DNA from: Unio delphinus
Lineage: Eukaryota > Mollusca > Bivalvia > Unionida > Unionidae
Reading direction: 5' to 3'
NCBI GenBank assembly: GCA_029339505.1
Contig: JAQISU010000179.1
Location: 15,066,001 to 15,130,000, forward strand
Length of the DNA stretch: 64,000 bases
Shown piece after piece: positions 35,283 to 46,104 of the stretch; positions within the stretch are counted from its first letter, which is position 1; each line of letters opens with the position of its first letter. A program made the translations under genes and the position numbers. The notes under the pieces were generated by a model that was given only the letters and a program-made list of their open reading frames with translations, did no database searches and had not been told where the DNA came from.

Positions 35283-36342
35283 TTAATCGCTGTAATAACC
35301 ATGATTTTCCTTGAGTTCGTCGAAGAGGTCTCGATATACATCAATGTCCATGATACCGCCGGCAAATAATCATCTACAGATATCAGCTGCTTCATTAATT
35401 ATCTCGACGGAGTTGTTTCCGGCTCGTTTTCCCCCGATAAGTACTTCTAACCGTGATATATCACTGAGAATATTACCAGGACATGTCACGGTTGCGTTGA
35501 AATCCAAAGGATTTCCAATCGAATATCTTTTTCCTCTTGTTTTCTTAGAACCGGCTTCTGCTCTTATGTCTATTTGCTCCGGGATTGGATCCTTCGTATA
35601 ACGTGGTGGTTGTGGACCGCCTTTAACCGCAGCTAGAAAGTTATTATAATCAGGGCGCTGTGACGCTGAGATTTTATCCCCGCCGTGTTTCGCTAAATAT
35701 ATTTTTGATGCCCAAGTGTCTTTGGTTTTTTATAAAACTTTCAAACCCGTCTTTTAATAAATTCTCTCTTTTACCCTTTGGAAAATTTTCTCTAGCAAAA
35801 TTAGCTAATTCGAAGTCCGTACCGAGTCTTCCAATTCTATTTAATGTTGCGACTGTAAATATATTTCCAGGTGAATAGTCTTTTCCTACAGTTGCACCTT
35901 GTTCTTCTTCTTCGCGTTCTTCAATTTCACCCGGACGATATACTTGTGGGTGGGGTGAATCAGGTGCTGGTGCAGAATCATCAATATCAGCTAATCGTTC
36001 ATATTCTCGTTGTGTTTTTATATCACTGGATAGCTGTTATATCCCTGCGCGTGTTTGTCCAGTCTCAGCTGCTATCTTTTCAAGCTTATCAAGCAGCGGC
36101 GCCTTCTTTGCTCGTTATTTTTCAGGAATATCTCCGTATATTGCTGCTTCAGTTAACGTTTTCACATCTTTGGTCGCACTTGTTATCGGAGTAAACAGTT
36201 GTTCACTTGACACAGGAAAGTCAGTTTGCATTTGTCGTCGTTGTTGAAGTTTCTCGCGAAGTCTGTCTAGAACCGGTATAAACTTTTTAATTGCTGTTAG
36301 CCGCTCTCGGGCTAATCTAGTTGTAAGCGATTCACCTACCAT
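35283..36342 (-). pseudogene. First structural-block gene of element A, AT-hook-gene homologue
   Basis: Starts at ATG 36342 (MVGESLTTRLARERL) after ACAATAT. The C-terminal domain, with SRLEVLIGGKRAGNNSVEII and VYRDLFDEL-like sequence, is strongly conserved with element B (59397-60332). A TGA at 35370-35372 replaces the CGA present in B, and other lesions lie near 36115, 36035 and 35660. The DNA-binding AT-hook seen in B is not evident here. It is the first gene of the minus-strand virion block. The function is unknown; a DNA-associated virion or packaging role is a guess. Confidence 0.6.
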
Positions 36343-36461
36343 ATATTGTTTGTGAACTGCGTTTTCAAATGTGAACCCGGAGGGTTTCAACGCCTGCGTT
36401 TTCACCCGAAGGGTATTTCCACGTAAAGACTATATCACAATTAAAAGCTGAGTTATCAAAT

Positions 36462-36740
36462 AATGTACTATCAAGCTAACGTATCCATCTCCGACAAGGT
36501 TAAACTGTACGACGCTATCCGTGAATGTTTCAGAAATAACATCGCTGGGGGTTTCAAAATTGTAATATCTGCGCGCGGCGATGAATGATTTTTGTTAACG
36601 ACACGGCAACAACAAAAACTACGTGAAAATGGAGGCGTCGCTGTGATTACTTGCTACCACAACCAGATCATCCAGTACGCACATAGCTGCATGAGCCAGC
36701 CCAAACTGATGAAAATTCTTTCAGGAGAAAATCCTATGTG
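36462..36740 (+). pseudogene. Unrecognised 92-codon gene on the opposite strand, one in-frame TGA
   Basis: ATG at 36462 opens MYYQANVSISDKVKLYDAIR. The frame meets TGA about 42 codons on and then continues open as FLLTTRQQQKLRENGGVAVI and further, ending at TGA 36738-36740. Base composition is clearly more GC-rich than the flanks and the frame looks coding on both sides of the TGA. The pattern of an LT-x2-Q helix followed by an I-T strand is loosely like the N-terminal domain of the pX proteins, so it could be a diverged paralogue. It is divergent from the virion block and absent from element B. Confidence 0.45.
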
Positions 36741-36819
36741 ACAAGTGTAACAAGTGTTACAAAAAACGCTAATTTTTTTTTTTACTGAAAGTCTATTTTT
36801 TATAGTAACGCCCACGTGG

Positions 36820-37182
36820 TTAGTATACTGGTTTTTCCTCGTTTAATACTTTTCTAAGATCACGAACCTTAGAAATAATTTCAGTTCGTTTTTTATACTC
36901 TTGGCTGAGCTTTTGACGTATTGCTTCAACGGTGCTAAATAGCGTTATAAATGCATTAATTTCGTTGCCGTACAAACAAGCATTGAAGGACTTTTGAATT
37001 CTTTTCACGAGTGTGTACATCTTAGGTAAAACATAACGACCCTTACTAGACTGATACTCAATGTTTTCATATTCCGAGGTAATCCTGTCGCAGTCGAGAT
37101 CTTCAGATAATACTATTCCGCGATTTTTCAAATTTGAAATTTCAGCAATTATAGCATTTATATCTTTGATATCCATTATCAT
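36820..37182 (-). CDS. Predicted all-helical 120-aa protein (element A)
   Basis: An uninterrupted frame from ATG 37182 with heptad-like helices throughout (INAIIAEISNLKNRG, FITLFSTVEAIRQKLSQ). Element B has a similar-sized helical protein at 51455-51844 in the matching place, but sequence identity is low. No domain recognised. It could be a small regulatory or scaffolding protein. Confidence 0.55.
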   Translation of the reverse strand: MIMDIKDINAIIAEISNLKNRGIVLSEDLDCDRITSEYENIEYQSSKGRYVLPKMYTLVKRIQKSFNACLYGNEINAFITLFSTVEAIRQKLSQEYKKRTEIISKVRDLRKVLNEEKPVY

Positions 37183-37199
37183 AAAAATATAATATAATA

Positions 37200-38780
37200 T
37201 ATTTTATCTCTAATTATTAAAAAAAAATTGGGTCATTTTTGACTCCGTTTTTTTATATCCCATTTGGCAATCTCGCTGGCGCCCTATGACGTCAAAGAGA
37301 CCCAGAGGTTATTTAATTAACTTAATTAAGGACAGTACGACACGCATCTTGGAACTTCGCATCCATGCAAGCCCAAGGGGACCCCAAGCATACATCTCCA
37401 GGAGGGAGGGCTAAGGTGACAAACGTCAACTTAGACCGCCCAGAAGATATGCTTGGGGGGACGTCACAACATGTACTTAATTAACGTTGGATTATATTTA
37501 CAATGAAACGATAATGGAATTTGTAATGTGATGATGGGACAGCACAAGACAGCACAAACATGAAATGACAGGGAGGATTTTACGGCAAATCCAACCAATC
37601 AAAAGCAACCCAATTAAATTTAACCCAGTTGCATGATTGTGACAAAAGACAACCGCACGCCCGGGACAATGGCATGGGTTAGTTTTGATCGGTCGTATCG
37701 ACCTTCAAAAGCCCCAAGTTAATACCTTTCATATGGTATATAAGGTGACTAATACAGCAGCGTCAATCCACAGGGTGTGTTATTTTATTTCCTTGAATTA
37801 CTTATTAATGCTGTTTCACAACATTTAAATGAGACAAAATATTTGAATAAAACACTAAACAAAAGAATACATTAGTTTTCATCGTAAAATGATTAATTAA
37901 TCGTAATATTAATTGGACTTCAAGGGACGTGACTCTGTAATGCGAGTATCATATCATTGTACGATTTATCTCCCTTGATATATGAAAACAGCTTCTATTT
38001 CATTAGTTCATCGTAACGGACAATTAATTAAGGGGGCGCTCACCAGTTAATATGTACTTTTCAGATAGTGACGTATGTGAGGTGAAGTTGTTTGCATTTG
38101 TAACATGCACAATGGAGATAATGTTGGCATATCTCAATGCTACTTTGATGCAATGTGGCTGATATTTCTTTGGATACTGCACTTGTGGAAATTGTAAATG
38201 ATCTAAGCGCATGGTATAACAAAATGGATGCTCCCATGTGCTTGAAAAATTAGCCAGAATTTATCAAAAGTACACTAACTTTAGCAGTTATGAAACTAGG
38301 GAAAACGAATTTTGCTGAAGTAGGCAATAGCAGCTTCTGAAAGTGCAATGAACAAATTACAAAATATCTGAAAAGTAAAAAAAGTTATCGTACCATTTTT
38401 TTACAATTTACCTCTGAAGTCCAGGGAGTGAAAATGACCATGCGGAGCTAGCAGTTTGTTTACATGAGCACATCTTATGTTAGCCCAAGCTGTATACTCT
38501 AGAACCTAAAGTACACCCATCAATCATACATCAAAATAAAGGGAATTGAAAGTTCTTCTCCCAACACCTAAGATATACAAAGTCTTTATTATATTGCCAG
38601 TATAACCAGTGAAGAAATCCCAGAAAATTAATTTTCTTTAAAATTCTAACCCTATGCAAAGTACGAAACTGTATAGCGCCACCTAATCGTAATAGTAGTT
38701 GGACTTCAAGGGACGTAACTGTCATGCGACTTATCATTGTACGATTTATCTCCCTTGATATATGAAAATTGTATCCTGTG
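37200..38780. other. Non-coding insertion zone in element A with direct repeats
   Basis: About 1.6 kb without coding signal and without a counterpart in element B. Two direct repeats of about 80 bp lie at 37907-37991 and 38686-38770, both containing TTGGACTTCAAGGGACGT and GTACGATTTATCTCCCTTG. Between them a MITE-like unit (38029-38680) has ends AGGGGGCGCTCACCAGTT and, inverted, AGGTGGCGCTATACAGTT. The zone is probably host-transposon material inserted between the helical-protein gene and the HNH gene, cutting off the 3' end of the latter. Confidence 0.55.
38029..38680. mobile_element. MITE-like element with GGCGCT TIRs inside element A
   Basis: The left end AGGGGGCGCTCACCAGTT and the right end, read on the minus strand as AGGTGGCGCTATACAGTT, are imperfect inverted repeats. 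The interior has no coding frame. Confidence 0.45.
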
Positions 38781-39244
38781 TGCTGTCTTTTTTGACAGAG
38801 CTGATTTTTGAATTCCTTCTGCTACTCTTTGTACTGAAGACCCACAAATGTCAAAATATCTACTGGCTTCATTCATTGACTGAAATATTTTCTCCTCGTT
38901 AGTTGATGTATCAAATAATTTTACGGGTCTCTTTCCAACTGATTTAAAGTACCAGTTTTGCCCTTTTTGATATTCTGACTCTGTGACATAGCTTGGAGAT
39001 TTAAAAGAGAATTATCGGCCTTGTTATTATTGATATGATCAATAACAGATTCATCTTTGATCAATCCATAAAAACATTCATATGCTATTCTGTGACAGAG
39101 ATATTTCTTCTTCCCAATAGTTAATCGAAAATACCCTCTATTATTTACCTGTCCAACCGGCTTTTTCAGAATACAGTGTCTCACAACACCATCACGGGAT
39201 GCTTCATAATTGAGCACGGGGTGCGGTTGAAATTCTTGGTTCAT
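38780..39244 (-). pseudogene. HNH endonuclease, 3' damaged (element A)
   Basis: Starts at ATG 39244 (MNQEFQPHPVLNYEASRDG), directly abutting the stop of the zinc-ribbon gene. It reads an HNH fold of the type seen in phage and mobile HNH genes: CHRIAYECFYG, then VIDHINNNKADN-x-LLNLQAM, with the His, Asp-His and Asn positions present. A frameshift near 38930 precedes a NUMOD-like DNA-binding tail (ASRYFDICGSSVQRVAEGI). The tail ends in non-element repeat DNA. The B counterpart is at 50928-51437. A DNA-nicking role in replication, recombination or homing is inferred. Confidence 0.75.
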
Positions 39245-39592
39245 TTATATAATAATACTACCTGTCCAATTATTATCTGCTTTAATTATAAACCTCTGGA
39301 TATAATGTTGAGGGGTTTTTATGATTTTGACGCAGACGGAGTCATCGGTAGGATCAATGACTGCATTTTTTATTCGTTTGTCATAGTAGCGTTTTAGTTC
39401 CCTGTATCGTTTGCTGCCACAACTGAGACACAACTGCGATTTTCCCCTTACCACCACCCCACATCGGAGGCACGGGACTGGGCCAAAAGAACCGTTTTTC
39501 ACGCTTTGTAAATGATACCCACAGAATTCGCTTCTGCATGTTTTGTTACACGGAGTTGTTGATCCAATCATTAGCCACTTGCAATGGTTCAT
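39245..39592 (-). CDS. Zinc-ribbon protein (element A)
   Basis: ATG at 39592. The N-terminal two thirds hold three Cys/His pairs: C4, C15, C19, C24-x2-H27, then PCLRCG and QLCLSCG. The order is conserved in the B protein (50604-50888). After RELKRYYDKR the tail is variable. No catalytic domain is seen. The gene is cotranscribed with the HNH gene in both elements and is divergent from the polymerase, so a DNA-binding partner of the HNH enzyme or a replication/transcription factor is plausible. Confidence 0.65.
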   Translation of the reverse strand: MNHCKWLMIGSTTPCNKTCRSEFCGYHLQSVKNGSFGPVPCLRCGVVVRGKSQLCLSCGSKRYRELKRYYDKRIKNAVIDPTDDSVCVKIIKTPQHYIQRFIIKADNNWTGSIII

Positions 39593-39636
39593 TATATAAT
39601 TTTTTTCTTAATTTAAATACTTGTTTTAATTATAAC

Positions 39637-42600
39637 ATGGAGGAGTTCGAGAGATTATCAGCAATTAAGCATTACAAAAACGTTAAATTTAATCTCGATA
39701 GAACCCTCAAAGATGTGCCGAAACGGGCAATAACGGATAGAGCCCTGATAAATAAAAAACGCGATTGTATTAATGAATTCAAGCACGACGGTGCATCTCA
39801 TAGCTGGTCAACATTTCGAATTGATGGTATTGTTGATGCCACCATGAACGACAGCAACGCAGCCATGATGTTATCACAACTTGGCAACAAAAAGTATTTT
39901 TTTAGAGTGAAATTCATTATCCGTGTAGAATCAGGCGGATGGATTATACGAGACAAATTTGAACCGATTCTCAAAAACAAGAAAACAGTCGTTGTTAGCC
40001 GTGATTCTAAGCCGGGTCTGTTAACTGGAATTGACGAACCATACTATGAACGAGCATATCCTGAAACAGCAGTTGTGTATGGGATATATCCGTTAAATGA
40101 AAAACCCGATATAGGAAAACTAAAACCAATGAAACAGTCGTCGCCAGCGACTTCGTCGCTGAATTGTGTAGCAGCACGAATAACAAAACATTTTACAAAT
40201 GCATCCCGAGGGAACAAACTTACCGATCTACGGCGTAGCAAAATAGCTCAATGGGAGTTAAAGGTGAAAGACCGCGGAGCAGCTATTAGCGATATAGCAA
40301 AATTAGAAACGTCGCTGAGATTTCCAATAACCGTTACAACAATAACCGGAGCAGTTTTATATGAATCAAAATATAAATCAATGGGAGCTCCAATCAAAAG
40401 TATTGATCATAACGAACACGCATGGGCGTCCGCGGGCACAATATTTCCCACGGAACAGAACAATAAAGTATATACCTGACAAATTCTTACAAGAAGAATT
40501 CTCCAGGGATGGTTTTCTCGTTGAAGAGAAACTATTCGATGATATTGCGCATTTGAGTAAAAACGACCCCGTGTCGGTGTGGTTACTTCGCAGCACTGAA
40601 AACGACACGGATACGTTTGATCAGTTTGTAAGACCAAACGGTGATTATACCGCACTGAAGCATTTCACAACAAAATGAAACAAAAAGAGCTAGTGGGTTT
40701 TCAATGGCGTGTGGCGAAGGCACCAGTGATGAAATTATCAACGACGAACAATTATTGACAAACTGTTTTACAATCCCGTCGGTTGCAGCTCATTTTGCGA
40801 GAATCAAAAACGCAGGGAAACCAACACGCGTAGAATTCTTGCCAGACATTGAGGCTAGTTGTTTAGAATTTAATCATGGCGGTTTATGGAATAACAAATA
40901 CGACCGTGATAATATCATTTCAGTTGATATGGTTGCTTGTTATCCAGCGAGTTTTCTTGGTTATGGAGAGTGTGCTGAGTATTTTAAACAATTTGGACAC
41001 CCCGTACATGAAATGACTCGTGTTGCAATTAATGGGACGCTGCCTGATTTTGATTTAACTGGATTCGCTCGTGTAGTATCATTTGAATTCGCAGTAGGAC
41101 TTCATCGCGCTTGTTATATTTGAATTGATAGACACATGTCTGAAAAGAAGTGGCTGCCAATAGCGCTATTACGATTCATGATTGATACAAAAATGTTAAT
41201 TTCGCTGACGGTCAGTGAAGCAATTATATCATATCGGAAACAAACCAATGTCTGGTTACCAACACCGGAACGTCTTGATAGTATAATTGACAAATCCAGA
41301 AAACATATTAATGCCGACAAAGAATATATCATTGAGTGGTCCAAACGGGTATTTAATCAACGAAACATCGAATCAAAAGATCTCGGCAGACGAATAATCG
41401 GAAAATTTTATTCAGGGAGGAAACAAATGCGACTATAAACATTATTGTTCACGGTTGATTATGGATAACACCAAATACGACTTTGTAATCGTGGATGCAG
41501 TATCCAAAAACATATATGTGGACCGATGGAACAAAATTGGGTACAGTCGTTACTTACAGCGATGGTTACAGATCCCTGTATACACATTTGAGGTCGTCGA
41601 TGCTAGCTTATGCTTGTATTAATTTATTTTCAATGATAAATAGATTTCCTGACACTGCGGTTAGAGTTGCCGTTGATTCATTTTACATTAACAGCAAGTA
41701 CAGTTGTACAGTTGCTGAATTCACTAATCCGGATGAAAGTTGGGGATCATGGAGAATTAAAAAAGAAATGCTGAATGAGTATTCTGAATCAGCAGACGTT
41801 GAAATTAAAAGTAATTACTTATGCGGTGATAATTTATCAGAGTATTCTAATGCACCACCGATATCAGATCGTATTTGTAGATATAAAACAGTTTATTTAA
41901 ACGGCTGTGGCAGGTCAGGAAAATTGACTCGGGCAATTGAATTATATCAAGGTCGAGCAAATATGATTGTGCTGACACCGACCCATAGACTAGCGCGAGA
42001 GATAAAACAACGAAACGTTGAAGCTTGCACTATCACAGTTTGTTTCGATACAACGGTGACAAATGGACCCCTGAATGAATGGGTGAAAAATTCATCCCTG
42101 CATTTATTATTTGGGTTGAGATATGTACGGTTTCGTTACATGTATTAAAAATGTTTCTTGATTGGTTGCTGCAAAAGAATACAGCGGTGATAATGTGTGG
42201 AGATCATGGCCAACCACCACCATTTGTCGGCGCGGGTCCACATGATTGGTTAAAAGGGTTTGTTGACTATTATGAAGAAATCGATACCGACTATAGAGCA
42301 CTTGATGAACAATTACTCGAGTTCAAGAAACTAATCAGATTACAACCGCATAGAATCCAATGTGAAATAATCAGAGAAATAATTCCTGAAACTCCCATGG
42401 TGGAATTTTGGGAAGCATGGAAACCAGATGATTTTGTAGTGGCAAGTAGAAAGATAGTCAGAGACACACTTCAAACAAAGTTGTTTGAGGTTCACAAAGA
42501 AAAATTTCCAACGGTTCCAGTGCCGCTGTGTTATAGACCCTGTGATACACGGCGACAAAATATTGAAGTTGAAATTCCAGGACTTGTAACTTCGTCAACG

Positions 42601-43165
42601 ACAGAGTCAGGACCCGAAAGACAAACACTAGTGTTAAATGATATTGTGCTGGTTGATATCAGTGTTGTCGAAGACGCATTGCGTGCTGATAAATCGCCAT
42701 GGACACTGGGTTACGTAACGACGATACATTCCTCGCAGGGATTAACCATCACGGATACAATTGTTTGGATAATTGATAATCGCATTGAGTGGTCAAATTT
42801 AGTCTATCTTGCAGTGTCTAGAATATGGCGAATAAATCAACTTCGAAGAATTATTTTCGATGATGACACCACAATGGATGATGCTAGCATCGTTGATGTT
42901 AAAATTATTGATAAAAAACTCTCCGGTTACAAACAACAAGACAAAAAAAAAACGAGAATTTGACATTGATGCTGACTCAATAATCACTTTGAAGAAACAA
43001 CAGAATAATCACTGCGCAAGTTGCAATTGTATAATGCGTTGGCAGTATTCGGATAAAGATCCTCGCCAATTTACCGTAGACAGAAAAAATAACAGTCTCT
43101 GTCATGTCAGAAACAATGTGATGTTGACTTGTTTTGAGTGCAACAGACGCAACGGCGCTAGTTAA
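39637..43165 (+). pseudogene. Family B DNA polymerase-SF1 helicase-HNH fusion, decayed (element A)
   Basis: Start at ATG 39637 (MEEFERLSAIKHYKN). An N-terminal region of about 330 aa includes SIDHNEHAWA. Polymerase motif A is VDMVACYPASF (about 40920), motif B-like GRRIIGKF (about 41380) and motif C AVDSFY (about 41670). The helicase follows in the same frame: Walker A GCGRSGK at about 41905, a Walker B remnant IIWVEICTV, then CGDHGQPPPF, TIHSSQG and LAVSR. The last part is a zinc-binding HNH (CASCNCIMRW, FTVDRKN, CFECN). Lesions include frameshifts near 40470, 40680, 41430, 42110 and 42950, and a TGA near 41123. The Walker A Thr and Walker B Asp are substituted, so the helicase is dead. Confidence 0.8.
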
Positions 43166-44382
43166 CTCTTTCAGCCCCAAGAAACTTTTTATTAACACTG
43201 TTACTGTGCCCCAGCCACACTAAGCTGTGACTAGCTGCTTGTGCCCCAGAGTGTTTTACCTGTTTGGAAAATTTTGAAGAAATCATACACATGCCTTCAC
43301 ATTTACTTTAATTTCTCTTCTTATATCCAATATTAATCCATGATAATTTCACCAATTAATCCAAATTAATTTGTCTACACAGTGATGTATTTTTCTTTCT
43401 ATTTTTCCAAGTCTTTCACAATTTATTTATACATTATTTTACAAATATACATTATTTTACAAAATTATGTGCAACATTGTTAGGAATATCACATGATCAG
43501 CACTCAAGTCCATGAAAATAAACCAGGAAAATTTAATATGTGATATGGTTTGAAACAATTTGTACATACATTACTTGATAATGTTCACATCCAGTTTTTG
43601 GTTAAGATAGAACTTTGTTCAATAAACACATTTTGCAGGTTGGATACTACGTTTGGTGATACCAATGTGCATTTTTAGGCATACGGATTGGTTTCGTTTG
43701 CGATGCCCGTGTAGTTTCTCCGGAAATAATAATAAGTGAAAAAAGATAGATTTCTCTTTTTTTCCTTGTCTATTTGTCATTGTATGTTGTAGGTCCAGGA
43801 TTCATTCCACTAAAATCATTGATTTGGATAGACAGAAGACGATCACTCCAATCTGCTAGATTGGCAGAAACTCTTTCATTTTCACTATCAGCCTCAGCTT
43901 TTTCGGACTATTTAATCTCAAGAATCTTCAATGTCCCATTCGAAATTTCGCAAATTATCCAACTGTCGAACATATCTCTCCTCTAATTACTCAATATTTT
44001 CGAGATCAAACACGAGAAACTCCTTATTTTCGCCCTCACCGCTATCAAAAACCACTCGTGCTTCCGCCATTAATTTACGATTTTTTAAGAAATAAAACAC
44101 GTGTATTGAAACGATCCCAAGTAGTAATCCTTGGTTTCCGAACATTTAAAGTTTGCCCAAACGAACGTAAATTCATTTCAGATTGGCTACAAGTGGGTCT
44201 GATGCTAAGAAAAGCCCCATTTGTAACCAATCAGAGACTTTCTTTCGACCATACATTCGGACCGCTCAGCAGCGGTACCGGCCATTGAAAGCAGACGAAA
44301 AATTACACGAAAAGGCGGTATCGGCCGTTGAATGCAGAAACTGCATTACGCGTACAGGCGGCATCGGGACCGAATGAGTTAA
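43162..44382 (-). mobile_element. PiggyBac-like element, TTAA target, inserted at the stop codon of the polymerase-helicase
   Basis: TTAA at 43162-43165 is followed by CTCTTTCAGCCCC. The right end is GGGACCGAATGAG followed by TTAA at 44379-44382, an imperfect inverted repeat. The minus strand encodes a decayed N-terminal piggyBac-type region: an acidic start MAEARVVFDSGEGENKEF, then SANLADWSDRLLSIQINDFS. Catalytic Asp residues are missing. Excising it restores the overlapping convergent ends of the polymerase-helicase and integrase genes exactly as in element B. Confidence 0.8.
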
Positions 44383-44682
44383 GACCATGCGGTGGCAATT
44401 GAGTATCGTCAGGAATCACTTGTAGTTGTTCACGTGTAAAACCCCGCTGAGGGGCAGTTGAATCCAATTTGTAGATTGGAGGTCTACCAGTTGATCGTGT
44501 TATAGTAGATATGCTATGCGTAGTGACACTCCAAATAGGATCAGTAGCCTTTTTTTTACCACCTTCGAGTTATCCTGGTTCATATAAATATCTCACGGTG
44601 ACATTGCTGAGAATTGGCTGAGAAACGCTATCCCGCTGTGGTTGTGGTATATACTTTTTTTATATTGCGTTGTTAGGTTTCA
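44383..44682 (-). pseudogene. C-terminal half of the element A integrase
   Basis: On the minus strand, from the element B junction at 44682, it reads MKPNNAI, a stop, KKYIPQPQRDSVSQPILSNV, TVRYLYEPG, a second stop, then ATDPIWSVTTHSIS and TREQLQVIPDDTQLPP. This aligns along its length with the end of the intact-frame element B integrase (46740-47073). It is the direct continuation of 61618-62241. The two in-frame TAA codons show decay independent of the split. Confidence 0.9.
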
Positions 44683-44688
44683 TATTGA
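44683..44688 (+). repeat. Left target-site duplication TATTGA of element B
   Basis: Identical to 61612-61617. Six bases is the usual Polinton duplication length. Removing element B and one copy rejoins the integrase reading frame (A-I-N-M-K-P). Confidence 0.95.
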
Positions 44689-44873
44689 GCAGAAGAGTTG
44701 AGCTTCACTTTTTCCCCAAAAATGCAAAAAAATCACCCCTCGATATTGGCCATTCCCGATTCTGAGACTTAAAAAAAAATCGCTAACTCTTATTTTGCCG
44801 ATCTGCGACCTAACATTTTTTGCCTCACCGTGAATGATTCAATGTGAGGTGATTTCGCGGGGTAAATGTTTTT
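44688..44873 (+). repeat. Element B left TIR
   Basis: Begins AGCAGAAGAGTTGAGCTTCA and contains ATATTGGCCATTCCCGATTC. It matches the reverse complement of 61423-61611 with only about eight differences. The right arm has one extra AGC triplet at its tip. Confidence 0.97.
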
Positions 44874-44889
44874 CATTACCGTCGATGAT

Positions 44890-45547
44890 TTAACTATATA
44901 TGCGATCAAGTCCAATTCGATATCGTGTAAGTGGATCATGTAACGCAATAGTTACAAATCCGTGAGGGGTTTTCTGAGCATTACTAAAAAAAATTTTAAA
45001 TTTATTAAAATCAAAATCTGCGCACCAAGTTTGCCAGATATTTCTTAGTGTATGTGTGTCAACACCATTAAAAACACATAGTAGATTACAATTATCTCGA
45101 ATCACTTTAGGAATCTGAGTATATCTCTGAGTAACATAAATCACATCTGCGTTTTTGTCTGCCACGTGAGAAAATTCTTGCAGGATTTTTTTGTTTATCA
45201 AGCATAACATCATCATACACTATTAGATTATTTACTCCCCCATCTAAGTCATCCACGGATGGAGCTTCATCAATGTCAGTTATTACATCAACGACGTTTT
45301 CCCCGGTGATTTCAGATGCGTTTTCATTAAATTCTTTTAACACATTATAGCAGTGTTGATCATCTACAGATGGAGCAATCAAATATAATTTATCCCAGGT
45401 CATATGTTTCATTATCATTGTTAACAATAGTTGTGTTTTTCCACTTCCAGATGGTCCAATAATAATCATTCTGATAGAATTTGGTAACATTGGATGATGT
45501 TTCACTGTTGGTTTTTTCTTTAGCGCGCTGAAATCTATTACTTCCAT
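44890..45547 (-). pseudogene. FtsK/HerA-type packaging ATPase, one frameshift (element B)
   Basis: Starts at 45547 (MEVIDFSALKKKPTVKHH). Walker A GPSGSGKTQLLL lies at about residues 30-41 and Walker B NNLIVYDDVM at about 107-116. A single missing A in an A-run near 45165 shifts the frame. The rest (DVIYVTQRYTQIPKVIRDN to RYRIGLDRIYS) is open in the next frame and ends at 44890 beside the TIR. The family pumps DNA into capsids of Polintons, virophages and giant viruses. Only this one lesion is visible, so the loss is recent. Confidence 0.9.
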
Positions 45548-45579
45548 TTGTTAGTATACGTTTATGTAAATATAAAATT

Positions 45580-46080
45580 ATGGATTTATATTGTGTGAAA
45601 TGTAGGAAGCGTACCCCAACAAATAACCAAACGACAGTTACAACTAAAAATAATCGAACCGCACTTTCAGGTAATTGTGAAATTTGTGGCATAAAAAAAT
45701 TTAGATTTTTAAAAAAAAAAGTCGCCGGTGACATAGCAGCACAATTATCTAAACTTCCCGGCACACCATGGGCAAAATATCAAGGTGAAAAACACCTTCC
45801 AGGATATAGTTATTGTGGGCCTGGAACTCGATTAGATATTCGGTTAAATAATCAAGATCAACCTAATCCAGGTGAAAATCCAATTAACGCTATCGATGAG
45901 GCTTGCCGTGTTCATGATATCGCATATCGCAGTGATGATCTTCAACAGCGTCATCTCGCAGATGTAAAATTAATTCACGCGTTAAATGCAATTCCTGATA
46001 AAAAATTCAAAGAAAAGTTAGCTTCTTGGTTGATAAAAACAGCTATGAAAGGTAAAATAATGTTTGGTGCTAGTATTTAA
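45580..46080 (+). CDS. Zinc-ribbon plus phospholipase A2-like virion protein (element B)
   Basis: 166 aa, no lesion. The N-terminus has two Cys pairs (YCVKC and CEICG, residues 5/8 and 33/36), a zinc ribbon. A PLA2-like domain follows: GYSYCGPGT (78-83) is the calcium loop, and IDEACRVHDIAY supplies the catalytic His-Asp pair (112-113). The size is typical of the short PLA2 domains of parvovirus capsid proteins and of Polintons. By family knowledge such domains breach endosomal membranes during entry. It is divergent from the ATPase (33-bp gap) and directly upstream of the integrase. Confidence 0.85.
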   Translation: MDLYCVKCRKRTPTNNQTTVTTKNNRTALSGNCEICGIKKFRFLKKKVAGDIAAQLSKLPGTPWAKYQGEKHLPGYSYCGPGTRLDIRLNNQDQPNPGENPINAIDEACRVHDIAYRSDDLQQRHLADVKLIHALNAIPDKKFKEKLASWLIKTAMKGKIMFGASI

Positions 46081-46092
46081 AAATCTAAATGA

Positions 46093-46104
46093 TTTTACAA
46101 TAAT
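46093..46104 (+). promoter_or_regulatory. Start motif of the element B integrase
   Basis: TTTTACAATAAT lies directly before ATG 46105. This is the plus-strand instance of the motif that precedes the minus-strand virion genes. Confidence 0.6.
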
